Source: Nitrospirota bacterium (lineage in GTDB: Bacteria > Nitrospirota > Thermodesulfovibrionia > Thermodesulfovibrionales > SM23-35). Taken from it: 51,729 nt of DNA. Numbering within the stretch: position 1 is the stretch's first letter; each line of letters opens with the position of its first letter. The stretch spans positions 129,990-181,718 of the forward strand of contig JACAFF010000040.1 in the NCBI GenBank assembly GCA_013388455.1. The letters run 5' to 3'. Shown one piece after another: positions 26,529-35,532 of this stretch. Made by a program: the position numbers and the translations under genes. The notes beneath the pieces are model-generated. The model saw only the letters and a list, made by a program, of their open reading frames with translations. It was not told where the DNA came from and made no database searches.

Positions 26529-29387
26529 ATGAAAGATTATTTAACACGGAAATTTGCTTATTCACCGCTTCAGTTGTTGATAACTGCTATATTTTTATTA
26601 TTTGTTGTCGAAGCTTTTATCATGTTTTTCTTTAATCTTATACCACCATTGCCATTAGCACTTGAAGTAATAATTGATGCCTCTATCCTGACCTTAATAA
26701 GTTCGTTAATCCTTTATTTTTCTCTCTATCGGCCTATGAATCTACATATTAAGGAACGTTATATAGCTGAGGAAAAAACAAATTTAGCTTATCAGGAACT
26801 GAATCAGGTATTCCAGGTAGCAGCAGATGGCATTCGTATTATTGACAGAAACTTTAATGTGCTCAGGATGAATGACACATTTGCTACCCTCGCCGGAATT
26901 GATAAAAATGAAGCGATAAGTAAAAAATGTTATGAAATGTTTCCTGGTTCCATCTGTAATACAGAAATGTGTTCTTTGAAACGTATCCTCAATGGTGAAG
27001 ATCGGATTGAATTTGAATCAATCAGAGAACGTAATGACGGCACATTAATTCCATGTATTATTACAGCAACTTCTTTTAGAAACCCTGATGGAAAGCTTAT
27101 TGGTATTGTCGAGGATTTTAAAGATATTACAGATAGAATACAGTCAGAAAAATTCCTAAGAGAAAAAGAAGAAAAACTCGATGCCATGTTGAGGTCTATT
27201 GGTGATCACATGAGCATGCTCGATAGAGATTTAAATATTATATGGGCTAATGATATTGCAAAAAAAATCTTCGGGGATGACATAATTGGGAAAAAGTGTT
27301 ATACAGCATATCATAAAAGGGATAAACCCTGTGAACCCTATCCATGCCTCACTCTGAAAGCTTTTGCTGATGGAAAAGTGCATGAACATGAAACCACAGT
27401 AATAGATCAAAACGGAAATATTCGTAACTACCATTGCACTGCAAATGTAGCTTTACGTGATAAAGATGGCAATCCAACAACAGTGATTGAAGTTTCAAAA
27501 GATATTACAGAAAGAAAAAAAGCTGAGGAGGCACTGAGAATATCAGAAGAAGAAAAGAAAATTATCTTAGACTCTATGTCAGAACGATTAAGCTATCGTG
27601 ACCTTGATATGAAGATTATTTGGGCAAATAGGTCTTTTATCAAATCTTCTGGATTATCCACTGACGAAGTAATAGGGCGCCATTGTTATGAGATTCTGCA
27701 TAAACGAAGTGAACCCTGCTCTGAGTGTCCTATTCATACCAAAATAATCCAAACCGGAGAATCTCAGGAAGCAGAACAAAAAACAGCTGACGGTAAAATC
27801 TGGTCTGTAAGAGGACATCCTGTAAAGGATATCTCGGGAAATATTATAGGCACATTAGAAATAAGTTCTGATATTACAGAACGAAAAAAGGCAGAGAGGA
27901 AAATTGACCAGCTTAAAAAACAAATAGAATTTATCCTTGGAGCTACTAAAACAGGACTCGATATCATTGATTCTGAGTTCAATATTATTTATATAGATCC
28001 TGAGTGGCAAAAGATATATGGTGATTATAAGGGCAGGAAATGTTACGAGTATTTTATGGATCGCAAAGACGTTTGCCCTAACTGTGGAATTCCCAAGGCT
28101 TTTAAAACAAAGGCTATAACCATTACCGAGGAAATTTTAGTAAAAGAGGGTAATAGACCAATACAGGTGATTACAATGCCTTTTCAGGATGAGGAGGGTA
28201 GATGGATGGTTGCTGAGGTCAATGTTGATATCTCTGAACGCAAAAAATTGGAAGAAGAACGTCTCCGTAGTCAGAAACTCGAGTCACTGGGTATATTAGC
28301 AGGTGGGATCGCACATGATTTTAATAATATCTTAACAGCTATAGTCGGCAATATAACATTTGCAAAAATACTTCTAAATGAAGATAATGAAGTGTCCAAA
28401 GCCCTTGCAATGGCTGAAAAAGCATCAAAGCGGGCAAAGGATTTAACACAACAATTACTCACTTTTTCGCGAGGGGGGGAACCGATCAAAAAGCCCATTT
28501 CCATCTCCGAGCTTTTGAAGGATACTGCCCTTTTTGTATTAAGTGGTTCTTCTGTAAAATGTGAATTTTTCATTGATGATAATCTTCTCCCTGTTGAGGC
28601 TGACGAGGGACAGATAAGTCAGGTAATAAATAATCTATTAATTAATGCAATGCAATCAATGCCACAGGGAGGAACAATTAGAGTTTATGCTCAAAATGTC
28701 ACAATAAAAGAGGAAGAAATATCATCCCTGAAAGAGGGAAAATATGTAAAAATAATAATACAGGATGAAGGCCATGGCATATCAGAAGATTATATTACAA
28801 AAATTTTTGATCCTTATTTCACAACTAAACAGAAGGGAAGCGGATTAGGACTTACTACAGCTTTTTATATAATTAAAAAGCATGATGGAGACATAGATGT
28901 AAGCTCAAAACTTGGAGTCGGTTCAACCTTCACAATATATCTACCGACTTCAGAAAAATCTAATCTTATAACAAAAGAAAAGATGGAAACGCCCACTACT
29001 GGTAAAGGAAAAATTCTTGTTATGGATGATGAAGAAATACTCAGAGAATTCACCTCTCGCATACTGACCCGTATAGGTTATGAGGTTGAAACAGTAAGTG
29101 ATGGCACCGAAGCAATTGAACTCTATAAAAAGGCAAAGGATTCAGGAAAACCCTTTGATGTTGTTTTACTTGATCTAACTATACCTGGAGGCATGGGAGG
29201 TAAAGAAACAATAAGGAAACTTCTTGAAATTGATCCTCATATTAAAGCTATTGTCTCCAGTGGTTATTCAAACGACCCTATTATGTCCAGATATAAAGAA
29301 TTCGGGTTTAAAAACATCGTCTCAAAACCCTATACAATGAGTGAACTCAGTAAAGCTCTGCAAGATGTTCTCAAAAAAAACTTCTGA
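26529..29387 (+). CDS. Membrane hybrid histidine kinase with four Cys-containing PAS domains
   Basis: The 952-aa protein begins with two hydrophobic segments (~15-38 and ~42-66) that anchor it in the inner membrane. Four PAS domains follow (~88-205, ~215-335, ~340-460, ~468-575), most ending in a DITER/DISER linker. Each PAS holds a C-Y motif followed 12-16 residues later by a Cys pair such as CSECP or CPNCG. The kinase core has phospho-accepting His596 in GGIAHDFNN. The ATPase domain has DEGHGIS and GSGLGLT. A C-terminal receiver domain has Asp882 in VVLLDLTIPG. The ligand is unknown. The repeated Cys pairs suggest metal, haem or redox sensing, which is inference. No output gene is obvious apart from the adjacent HD protein. 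Confidence 0.88.
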   Translation: MKDYLTRKFAYSPLQLLITAIFLLFVVEAFIMFFFNLIPPLPLALEVIIDASILTLISSLILYFSLYRPMNLHIKERYIAEEKTNLAYQELNQVFQVAADGIRIIDRNFNVLRMNDTFATLAGIDKNEAISKKCYEMFPGSICNTEMCSLKRILNGEDRIEFESIRERNDGTLIPCIITATSFRNPDGKLIGIVEDFKDITDRIQSEKFLREKEEKLDAMLRSIGDHMSMLDRDLNIIWANDIAKKIFGDDIIGKKCYTAYHKRDKPCEPYPCLTLKAFADGKVHEHETTVIDQNGNIRNYHCTANVALRDKDGNPTTVIEVSKDITERKKAEEALRISEEEKKIILDSMSERLSYRDLDMKIIWANRSFIKSSGLSTDEVIGRHCYEILHKRSEPCSECPIHTKIIQTGESQEAEQKTADGKIWSVRGHPVKDISGNIIGTLEISSDITERKKAERKIDQLKKQIEFILGATKTGLDIIDSEFNIIYIDPEWQKIYGDYKGRKCYEYFMDRKDVCPNCGIPKAFKTKAITITEEILVKEGNRPIQVITMPFQDEEGRWMVAEVNVDISERKKLEEERLRSQKLESLGILAGGIAHDFNNILTAIVGNITFAKILLNEDNEVSKALAMAEKASKRAKDLTQQLLTFSRGGEPIKKPISISELLKDTALFVLSGSSVKCEFFIDDNLLPVEADEGQISQVINNLLINAMQSMPQGGTIRVYAQNVTIKEEEISSLKEGKYVKIIIQDEGHGISEDYITKIFDPYFTTKQKGSGLGLTTAFYIIKKHDGDIDVSSKLGVGSTFTIYLPTSEKSNLITKEKMETPTTGKGKILVMDDEEILREFTSRILTRIGYEVETVSDGTEAIELYKKAKDSGKPFDVVLLDLTIPGGMGGKETIRKLLEIDPHIKAIVSSGYSNDPIMSRYKEFGFKNIVSKPYTMSELSKALQDVLKKNF

Positions 29388-29426
29388 AAATCTACTTATA
29401 AATTATCTTTCTTGCATGCATCCATT

Positions 29427-29972
29427 ATGGAGCCAGTAAAAATAATCGAAAAATACTATGACAAACTTTCGAAAGCATACAATATTTTGATTTGTCACAG
29501 TAAAATGGTTACAACAAAAGCCTTAAGAGTTGCTGAAAGGGTTCGCCATCTGAATCCTGATTTTTCTTTTATTTATGAGGCAGCGATGATCCACGATATC
29601 GGAATTTTTTTGACAAATGCCCCGCAGTTAGGATGTCATGGCAATAAACCATATATATGTCACGGATATTTAGGCAGAGAACTTATTGAAAAAGAGGGAT
29701 TTCCTATTCATGCCCTTGTTTGTGAAAGACATGTTGGCGTGGGGATTTCTATTGAAGATATTGAAAAAAAATATTTACCCCTTCCTAAAAGAGACATGAT
29801 TCCTGTATCCCTTGAAGAACAGATTATCTGCTTTGCTGACAAATTTTTCTCCAAAAACGCTGATATTTTATATAAAGAAAAAACAGTCGTAATGATAAAA
29901 AAATCCATTGCAAAGTTTGGTGATGAGAAACTGAAACAGTTTAACAACTGGCTGGAGATATTCGGCGGTTAA
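29427..29972 (+). CDS. HD-domain phosphohydrolase
   Basis: The 181-aa cytoplasmic protein carries an HD-type metal site. His from LICHSKMV, the HD of AAMIHDIGIFLT, the downstream His of ICHGYLG and the Asp of CFADKFFSK fit the H…HD…D pattern of HD hydrolases. Substrates in this superfamily include nucleotides and cyclic dinucleotides, and none can be assigned. From memory it resembles small HDIG proteins annotated as phosphohydrolases. The ATG at 29427 is preferred. An in-frame TTG at 29412 would add five residues, and neither has a clear ribosome-binding site. It follows the hybrid kinase by 39 nt and overlaps the end of convergent truA. Confidence 0.78.
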   Translation: MEPVKIIEKYYDKLSKAYNILICHSKMVTTKALRVAERVRHLNPDFSFIYEAAMIHDIGIFLTNAPQLGCHGNKPYICHGYLGRELIEKEGFPIHALVCERHVGVGISIEDIEKKYLPLPKRDMIPVSLEEQIICFADKFFSKNADILYKEKTVVMIKKSIAKFGDEKLKQFNNWLEIFGG

Positions 29973-30736
29973 TAGATAATCTTTTCTAAAAAAAGTCCAT
30001 TTGGAGGGGCTGTTGGCCCTGCAAATTTCCTGTTACCCATTGCAAGAATTTCCTTCATACTTTTTTCTGAAATCCTACCTTTACCTATCTCAACAATTGT
30101 TCCTACAATATTCCTGACCATGTGTCTAAGGAAACCATCTGCCTCAATTCTTATCTTCATAAAATTACCTCTAAAAGACATGGTCAGGAAATCAATTTTC
30201 TCAAGTTTATATATGCCTAAAGAGAATATTTCTCTTATAGGATTTTTTATGCTGCTACCAGTCCCCATAAAAGATGAAAAATCGTGTTTTCCAACAATTT
30301 CTTGAGCAGCTATCTCCATCTTTTTTAAATCAAGAGATTGCTGAACCATCCATACATATTTATAAAGGAAAGCCGAAGATTCTCTCTGGTTTGAAATAAT
30401 AAAAAAATAACTTTTCTTAACTGCATTTTTTCGTGGATGAAACGAATCTTCAACAATTGATGCATCGAGAATCCTTATATCATGAGGGAGAACTGCATTC
30501 AAGGCTTTCTTTATTATCTCTGGTTTAAGCTCAGACCTTGTCCTGAACACTGCGATCTGCCCGAGTGCATGCACCCCAGCATCTGTTCTACTCGCTCCGA
30601 TAACTCTTGATGATTCACCTGTAATCATTAATACTCTGTTCTCAATAATGCCCTGTATCGTCTCCCCCTTTTTTTGAATCTGCCATCCCTGATATGATGT
30701 GCCATCATATTCGATAAGAAGCTTTATTTTTCTCAT
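29969..30736 (-). CDS. truA: tRNA pseudouridine(38-40) synthase TruA
   Basis: TruA converts uridines 38-40 of the tRNA anticodon arm to pseudouridine. The 255-aa protein has the catalytic Asp52 in GASRTDAGVHALGQ, the N-terminal YDGTSYQGWQ and the C-terminal FLRHMVRNIVGT signature. All are typical of the family. There is no Shine-Dalgarno sequence. A TGaTATATT extended -10 box ends 8 nt before the ATG, so the transcript is likely leaderless. The gene is convergent with the HD protein and overlaps its stop. Confidence 0.96.
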   Translation of the reverse strand: MRKIKLLIEYDGTSYQGWQIQKKGETIQGIIENRVLMITGESSRVIGASRTDAGVHALGQIAVFRTRSELKPEIIKKALNAVLPHDIRILDASIVEDSFHPRKNAVKKSYFFIISNQRESSAFLYKYVWMVQQSLDLKKMEIAAQEIVGKHDFSSFMGTGSSIKNPIREIFSLGIYKLEKIDFLTMSFRGNFMKIRIEADGFLRHMVRNIVGTIVEIGKGRISEKSMKEILAMGNRKFAGPTAPPNGLFLEKIIY

Positions 30737-30743
30737 GACTAAG

Positions 30744-30749
30744 AATATA
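30744..30749 (-). promoter_or_regulatory. Extended -10 box of truA, leaderless spacing
   Basis: TATATT preceded by TG-n on the minus strand, 7 nt before the truA ATG. Confidence 0.45.
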
Positions 30750-30787
30750 TCATACTTATTCTGATAAAATAACTATTAGGGATAAAC

Positions 30788-31867
30788 ATGATTGATATTA
30801 ACAGGCTCAAAGAACAGATAAAAAGAAATTGCAATATTTCAGATGCTAAACACTGGGGTTTTTATTCAATATGCGGACTACTGCTCAGGCTAAGAGAATT
30901 ATATCGCTCTGAGCATGAGGTAGGTCTCTGGGAAAAACTTCCTCAAAAAGAGGTTGGGGAATGGATCTTTAACAGAGAAATTCTCTGGAAACAGCTTGAG
31001 AATGAAGAATATGGAGATATAACTATAAAAAATAATACCTATAAGCCTTTTGACATCGAAAATATTAATACAGAATTAAAGAACGAAGGGTTACTTTACG
31101 GAGCAGGGTTAGGTATAAATCTAAAGCCATCCTTTTTTCTTGCAGAAATTATGTCTCAAGAAAAGATTGGGGGATATGAATGTTATATAACAGGACATGA
31201 ATATGCAAGAGATCTTTCTAATTACCCGGCTATGTTACAGGATAAAACTATTTTTGTACGGATAGATCCATTAAAACAACTTCTCTGGCAACGTTTTGAA
31301 GAATTAAGGTGCAAAAATACAAAAAGTGCTCTAACTTACGCTTTCTCAAGATATGGAATTTCATCTGAGGATTTACCTTCAGCGGATACAGAAAGACAGA
31401 TTTCTCAAATAGCTACTTCTGAAGCAGAAACTTTTATTCATCATGAAATCGGAGAAGCATTTGAAGAAGAAATAATCGGAAGTGAATGGAAAGAATTTCT
31501 CACCTATTTCCCACATACAAAAGCAGAAATATTCGTTCGTTCACTTAAAGACATGTTATCTGATACTTCTGACAATGGTATGCTTAAATACATTATTGCG
31601 AACCAGAAAGAGGGCTCACTTGGTTTCTACATCGTTTTTCTAACTGGCATGCGTAAAGTTCTTTTCCCCGAAATTATCGATGCTTTCAACATCTTTACTG
31701 AAAAATGTGATTGGTCATATATTGATAAAGCCAGAAAACTTGGATATAAAAAGGCTATGAGTTATGTTGAAAGACTATTATCTAAAAATCAAATATATAA
31801 GAATGAAAAAGATTTAATTGCGAAGTATATAGAAGATTCTATACTAAAAAAAGATTTCTCTTTATGA
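30788..31867 (+). CDS. Conserved protein of unknown function
   Basis: The 359-aa product lacks signal peptide and membrane segments. Its opening (DAKHWGFYSICGLLLRLRELYRSE) recalls, from memory only, an uncharacterised family labelled after Sfum_1244. A motif FIHHEIGEAFEEE (~residues 217-229) places two His and several Glu in a helix, as in metal-binding proteins, but no catalytic role is proven. The start is weakly supported by AGGGA 6 nt upstream. It stands between divergent truA and hisD. I cannot name a function. Confidence 0.7.
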   Translation: MIDINRLKEQIKRNCNISDAKHWGFYSICGLLLRLRELYRSEHEVGLWEKLPQKEVGEWIFNREILWKQLENEEYGDITIKNNTYKPFDIENINTELKNEGLLYGAGLGINLKPSFFLAEIMSQEKIGGYECYITGHEYARDLSNYPAMLQDKTIFVRIDPLKQLLWQRFEELRCKNTKSALTYAFSRYGISSEDLPSADTERQISQIATSEAETFIHHEIGEAFEEEIIGSEWKEFLTYFPHTKAEIFVRSLKDMLSDTSDNGMLKYIIANQKEGSLGFYIVFLTGMRKVLFPEIIDAFNIFTEKCDWSYIDKARKLGYKKAMSYVERLLSKNQIYKNEKDLIAKYIEDSILKKDFSL

Positions 31868-31912
31868 TAGTAAAAACCTAAATCCAGTAATAATTATACT
31901 TTTTGGCTGTGA

Positions 31913-31918
31913 TATAAT
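31913..31918 (+). promoter_or_regulatory. Extended -10 box of hisD, leaderless spacing
   Basis: TG-A-TATAAT, a perfect extended -10, ends 8 nt before the hisD ATG. No good -35 is present, which extended -10 promoters often do not need. Confidence 0.5.
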
Positions 31919-31926
31919 TCTTATCT

Positions 31927-33204
31927 ATGAGAAAAATAAAAAAAGCAAAAGAGCTTAAAGCTTTCCTTAGGATTCTCAGCGAACGTGCATCTGGTGTGAA
32001 TAAGGAAATCGAGCAAAAAGTAAAAACTATACTCGATGATGTAAAGATAAATGGGGATAACGCTGTTTTAAAATACACAAAAGCTTTCGATTCACCGCAT
32101 ATCAAAACAATAAAACTTTCTTTTAATGAAATATCGAAATCTGCCTTTGAAGCAGATACACGTGTAGTAAATGCTCTTAAACTATCTGCAAAAAGGATAC
32201 GTGCATTTCATGAAAAACAGATGGAAAAATCGTGGTCGTTTTCTGAAGGGAAAACCATACTCGGGCAAATAATCAGACCAATAGAGAGAGTGGGGATATA
32301 TATACCAGGTGGCAGAGCATCTTATCCATCTTCTGTTCTGATGAATGTTATACCTGCTCAGGTTGCAGGAGTGAAGGAAATAGCCATCTGTGTTCCAGCT
32401 CCTGGAGGAGAGATAAATCCTCATGTTATGGCTGCTATAAAATTACTCGGTATAAAAGAAGTTTACAGAATAGGCGGGGCACAGGCAATAGGCGCTATGG
32501 CTTACGGGACAAAAACGATCAGAAAAGTTGACAAGATTGTAGGTCCGGGAAATATTTATGTTGCAACAGCAAAGAAATTGGTCTTCGGCGAAGTTGATAT
32601 CGATATGATTGCAGGACCAAGTGAAATTCTTATAATCGCTGATAAATCTGCAAACCCGGCATTTATTGCAGCTGACCTTCTCAGTCAGGCAGAACATGAT
32701 GAACATGCATCATCCATTCTAATAACTTATTCTGAAAAACTTGCAGACGCTGTTAATGCAGAAATTATATCACAATTGAATGCCTTAAAAAGAAAAGATA
32801 TTGCAAAAAAGTCTCTTGAGATGTATGGAGCTATTATAATTACAAAAAACATAAATGAAGCTTTAAATCTATCTAATTCTATCGCTCCCGAACATCTTGA
32901 AATAATGACAGCAAAACCTGAGAGAGTTCTTCCCATGGTAAGAAATGCTGGAGCGATATTCCTCGGCAATTGGACTCCTGAGGCATTAGGGGATTATTCT
33001 GCAGGCCCTAATCACACCCTTCCTACTGGTGGTTCATCACGATTTTTCTCACCACTTGGAGTATACGATTTTATAAAACGAACAAGTCTACTCAGGTTTT
33101 CAAAAAAGGCATTTAAAAATCTATCAGAAACAGTCAAGACAATAGCTGAAGCAGAAGGCTTGGAGGCACACTGGAAAAGCATATGGATAAGAGAGTTTTT
33201 TTAA
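31927..33204 (+). CDS. hisD: Histidinol dehydrogenase
   Basis: HisD oxidises L-histidinol to L-histidine in two NAD-dependent steps. The 425-aa protein shows the barrel motifs VGIYIPGGRA and YRIGGAQAIGA. The signature DMIAGPSEILI is followed by SQAEHDEHA, which holds the zinc-binding Gln and His. EHLEI and GDYSAGPNHTLPT, with the catalytic and zinc-binding His residues, also fit. The start has no Shine-Dalgarno sequence and an extended -10 just upstream. No other his gene adjoins it, so the pathway is scattered in this genome. Downstream lies a stretch of broken genes. Confidence 0.96.
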   Translation: MRKIKKAKELKAFLRILSERASGVNKEIEQKVKTILDDVKINGDNAVLKYTKAFDSPHIKTIKLSFNEISKSAFEADTRVVNALKLSAKRIRAFHEKQMEKSWSFSEGKTILGQIIRPIERVGIYIPGGRASYPSSVLMNVIPAQVAGVKEIAICVPAPGGEINPHVMAAIKLLGIKEVYRIGGAQAIGAMAYGTKTIRKVDKIVGPGNIYVATAKKLVFGEVDIDMIAGPSEILIIADKSANPAFIAADLLSQAEHDEHASSILITYSEKLADAVNAEIISQLNALKRKDIAKKSLEMYGAIIITKNINEALNLSNSIAPEHLEIMTAKPERVLPMVRNAGAIFLGNWTPEALGDYSAGPNHTLPTGGSSRFFSPLGVYDFIKRTSLLRFSKKAFKNLSETVKTIAEAEGLEAHWKSIWIREFF

Positions 33205-33556
33205 AAATGATCGCAGCTTACAAACAGCAAAAAAAGAAAATGGCTTCTATCTATTGCGTGAAGTCAGCAGTCATTCAATATATACAAACAACGACAAGAC
33301 AATCCCGATAAAAAGACATACCACAATTGACAGAATAACAGCTAACGAGTTATGTAAGTAGGCTGGACTCAAGCCGAAGTTTTAGTGACTTATTTCTCAC
33401 GGCAATACCAGAATGTGAATTAATACGGTGAATACGGTGATCCCCAGAAAAATCATAGACAATAGTGATGTAAAGCTTTCTACCTTAATAAAAACGCAAA
33501 AGCATTCTTACAGGAGCAGTTTAAGCTCTGGAGTTATCAGTATTTCTGGGAAGGAA

Positions 33557-33596
33557 CACCCCGCCTTTCAGGCACCCCTCTACAAGAGGGGAATTA
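33557..33596 (-). repeat. Palindromic GC-rich insert, copy 1
   Basis: A CCCCTCTACAAGAGGGG hairpin is flanked by CACCCCGCC. It is the inverse-oriented counterpart of the element at 33684-33730. It is much more GC-rich than its surroundings and resembles small mobile palindromes found dispersed in bacterial genomes. Confidence 0.55.
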
Positions 33597-33683
33597 TCAA
33601 GGCAGTGGTTTTTCAAGTATTACGAACTTGAGCAATACGAAGAAACGCTGGCGAATTGTAAATATGAAGACGGAGATTTATTT

Positions 33684-33730
33684 TATTCCCCTTTAATAAA
33701 GGGGTGGACTGCCGAAGGCAGGACGGCGTA
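33684..33730 (+). repeat. Palindromic GC-rich insert, copy 2
   Basis: TTCCCCTTTAATAAAGGGG, then TGGACTGCCGAAGGCAGGACGG, gives two adjacent hairpins. It shares ATTCCCCT…AGGGGTG with copy 1 in opposite orientation. The reading frame of the surrounding remnant passes through it without a stop. Confidence 0.55.
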
Positions 33731-34649
33731 TTTACCCTTTGATTTTCAGAAGAACGCACTTAAAATGCTCTATGTAGTAGATAATAAAATCTCTTTTGCC
33801 CATTTTATCAATAGGATAAGTTTCTGGATGGCGACTGGCTCGGGCAAGACGCTGATTATTTGGACCAATTCAAAAATCATATTTCTGAAAGGATTTTTGC
33901 CGAAGAAAAAGACCCCCAAAAATATCCTATTAGCCGCGATGATTTTGATATAACTTCAAAATTTTATGAATTTTTGGGCGATAAAGTCGCTTTGGTTAAA
34001 TATGATTGCGAAGTGAAGGTTTTGACTAAAGCGAAAGAAACTCACTCTTTGAGCCGGAGTTAATTCTTAACCGGATTTTTGATTACCTTGGGGTTAAAAG
34101 CAAGGAGTTTGAGAAGTTTAAGAAGTTAGAAAATGAAATCGTGCATTTCAAAAAGGTTAGCTTTAGCGATGGTGAAAAATACGAAGGATTCTGGAAGCAA
34201 TTGAGAAGGTAAAAACTATCCACAAAAATTTACTAAAGAGAAAGAAATTGATGAAAAGTTTGAAAAAACAAATAACGGATTTACTATATACACAAAACTA
34301 TTGCTTAAGCCAAAACGAGGTATAGTTGAAGTTTTGGATGATTACAAAAAAGATACTGGTTTGACAATTTTGATGATTTCAGAAGTAAGATATAACTGTG
34401 GAAGATAACTGGTATCTATATGATCTTTTAACAGGCGAAATGATCAGGAACAAGACAAAGATACTCGATTAAATTGCATGCCCTTCTGAAGAGATAAGAG
34501 TTATACCTGATTTTTTTGAAAAGGTCTATGAAATAAATGCTGAAATAGTCCGTGATATAGAAGAAACGTATAAAGAGGCTTCAGAAGCTGAGGGAAGTTT
34601 GGAGGAATTATAAGAATAATCATTATTTCATAGCTATGTTTTCAGTAAG

Positions 34650-35105
34650 CTAAAGTTTCTTTATCCTTTTTATAAGTTCTGTCGTTGAGAATCCTTTAGT
34701 GTAAGGAAGGCTGTAAGTTTCTTTTGCAATGTCAGATCCTATGATTTCTTCTTCCTTCCAGTCCCCACCTTTTACAAGGACATCAGGCTTGATTAATTTA
34801 ATTAATTCATATGGAGTAGATTCATCAAAAACAGTCACGTAATCTATCATATCAAGAGAGGCCAAAACTTCTGCCCTATCGTTTTGGCGATTAACAGGTC
34901 TGCCTGGTTTAATATAAGAAATAGAACTGTCTGAATTCAGACCTACTATAAGTATATCGCCGAGTCTCTTTGCTTCTTTTAGGTATCGGATATGTCCAAC
35001 ATGGATGATATCAAAACACCCGTTAGTGAAAACAATTTTTTTCCCTTGCGTTTTTAATCTCTCAACAGATTCACTCAGTTCATCCCATGTGACTATTTTC
35101 CCCAT
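34650..35105 (-). CDS. rfaE2: D-glycero-beta-D-manno-heptose 1-phosphate adenylyltransferase
   Basis: This enzyme activates heptose-1-phosphate with ATP to ADP-heptose for the LPS inner core. The 151-aa protein is the stand-alone form of the C-terminal half of HldE. It has the cytidylyltransferase-fold signature FTNGCFDIIHVGHIRYL, GLNSDSS, and the C-terminal GFSTTELIKRI. Its presence implies a Gram-negative envelope. It overlaps the nudix gene by 13 nt and so is translated with it. No heptose kinase gene (rfaE1) is next to it in this window. Confidence 0.92.
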   Translation of the reverse strand: MGKIVTWDELSESVERLKTQGKKIVFTNGCFDIIHVGHIRYLKEAKRLGDILIVGLNSDSSISYIKPGRPVNRQNDRAEVLASLDMIDYVTVFDESTPYELIKLIKPDVLVKGGDWKEEEIIGSDIAKETYSLPYTKGFSTTELIKRIKKL

Positions 35106-35521
35106 AGCAATTTCTTTTTTGCTTTCTCCAATATTTCTCTCTCGCTCTTATAACCAGCCTTTTTTATAGCTTCATCAACAGAAAACCATGACACGCTATC
35201 CACCTCAAAGTCATGTTTTGATATATCCCCTCCTTGATATTCCATCAGGAAAAAATATACTGTTTTTTTACATTTAACATTTTCTTCTTTTATAAAAAAC
35301 CAGTAACTGATCTTACCTAATTCCCCCACAATTTTCCCCTTCAATCCTGTCTCTTCTTCAACTTCTCTGACTGCTGTTATTTCAGGGGTCTCATCGCTGT
35401 TTATGATTCCTTTTGGAAGACACCAAATCTTTCCTCCTTTAACTGAAACCATAGCAACCTCTAAATTTTTGTTATGTCTCCTGAAAAGGACCCCACCTGA
35501 TGATACCTGTGTTTTGAACAT
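35093..35521 (-). CDS. NUDIX hydrolase
   Basis: The 142-aa protein has a complete nudix box at ~residues 38-60. It begins GIINSDET and ends REVEEETGL, so the Gx5Ex7REUxEExGU spacing is kept. These enzymes cleave nucleoside diphosphates linked to another moiety, and the actual substrate (dinucleoside polyphosphate, NADH, damaged nucleotide or sugar nucleotide) cannot be told. The N-terminal SSGGVLFRR is common in the Ap4A-hydrolase-like group, which is suggestive only. It lies 11 nt after rseP and overlaps rfaE2 by 13 nt. Confidence 0.88.
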   Translation of the reverse strand: MFKTQVSSGGVLFRRHNKNLEVAMVSVKGGKIWCLPKGIINSDETPEITAVREVEEETGLKGKIVGELGKISYWFFIKEENVKCKKTVYFFLMEYQGGDISKHDFEVDSVSWFSVDEAIKKAGYKSEREILEKAKKKLLWGK

Positions 35522-35532
35522 AGGAAATTATA

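Larger units (their letters stand above)
33428..34613 (+). pseudogene. Decayed restriction-modification / helicase gene remnants
   Basis: Several short frames encode recognisable pieces in plus orientation, separated by stops and frameshifts. A methyltransferase-like tail KYYELEQYEETL..CKYEDGDLF lies at ~33609-33683. A helicase start with FDFQKNALKML and the Walker A FWMATGSGKTL follows at ~33736-33858. Further charged fragments lie at ~33857-34063, 34062-34212 and 34393-34613, the last ending EASEAEGSLEEL. The order resembles type III R-M Mod followed by Res, but the fragments are too broken to assign firmly. Two small palindromic elements sit inside. None of it is likely to be expressed as a functional protein. 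Confidence 0.65.
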
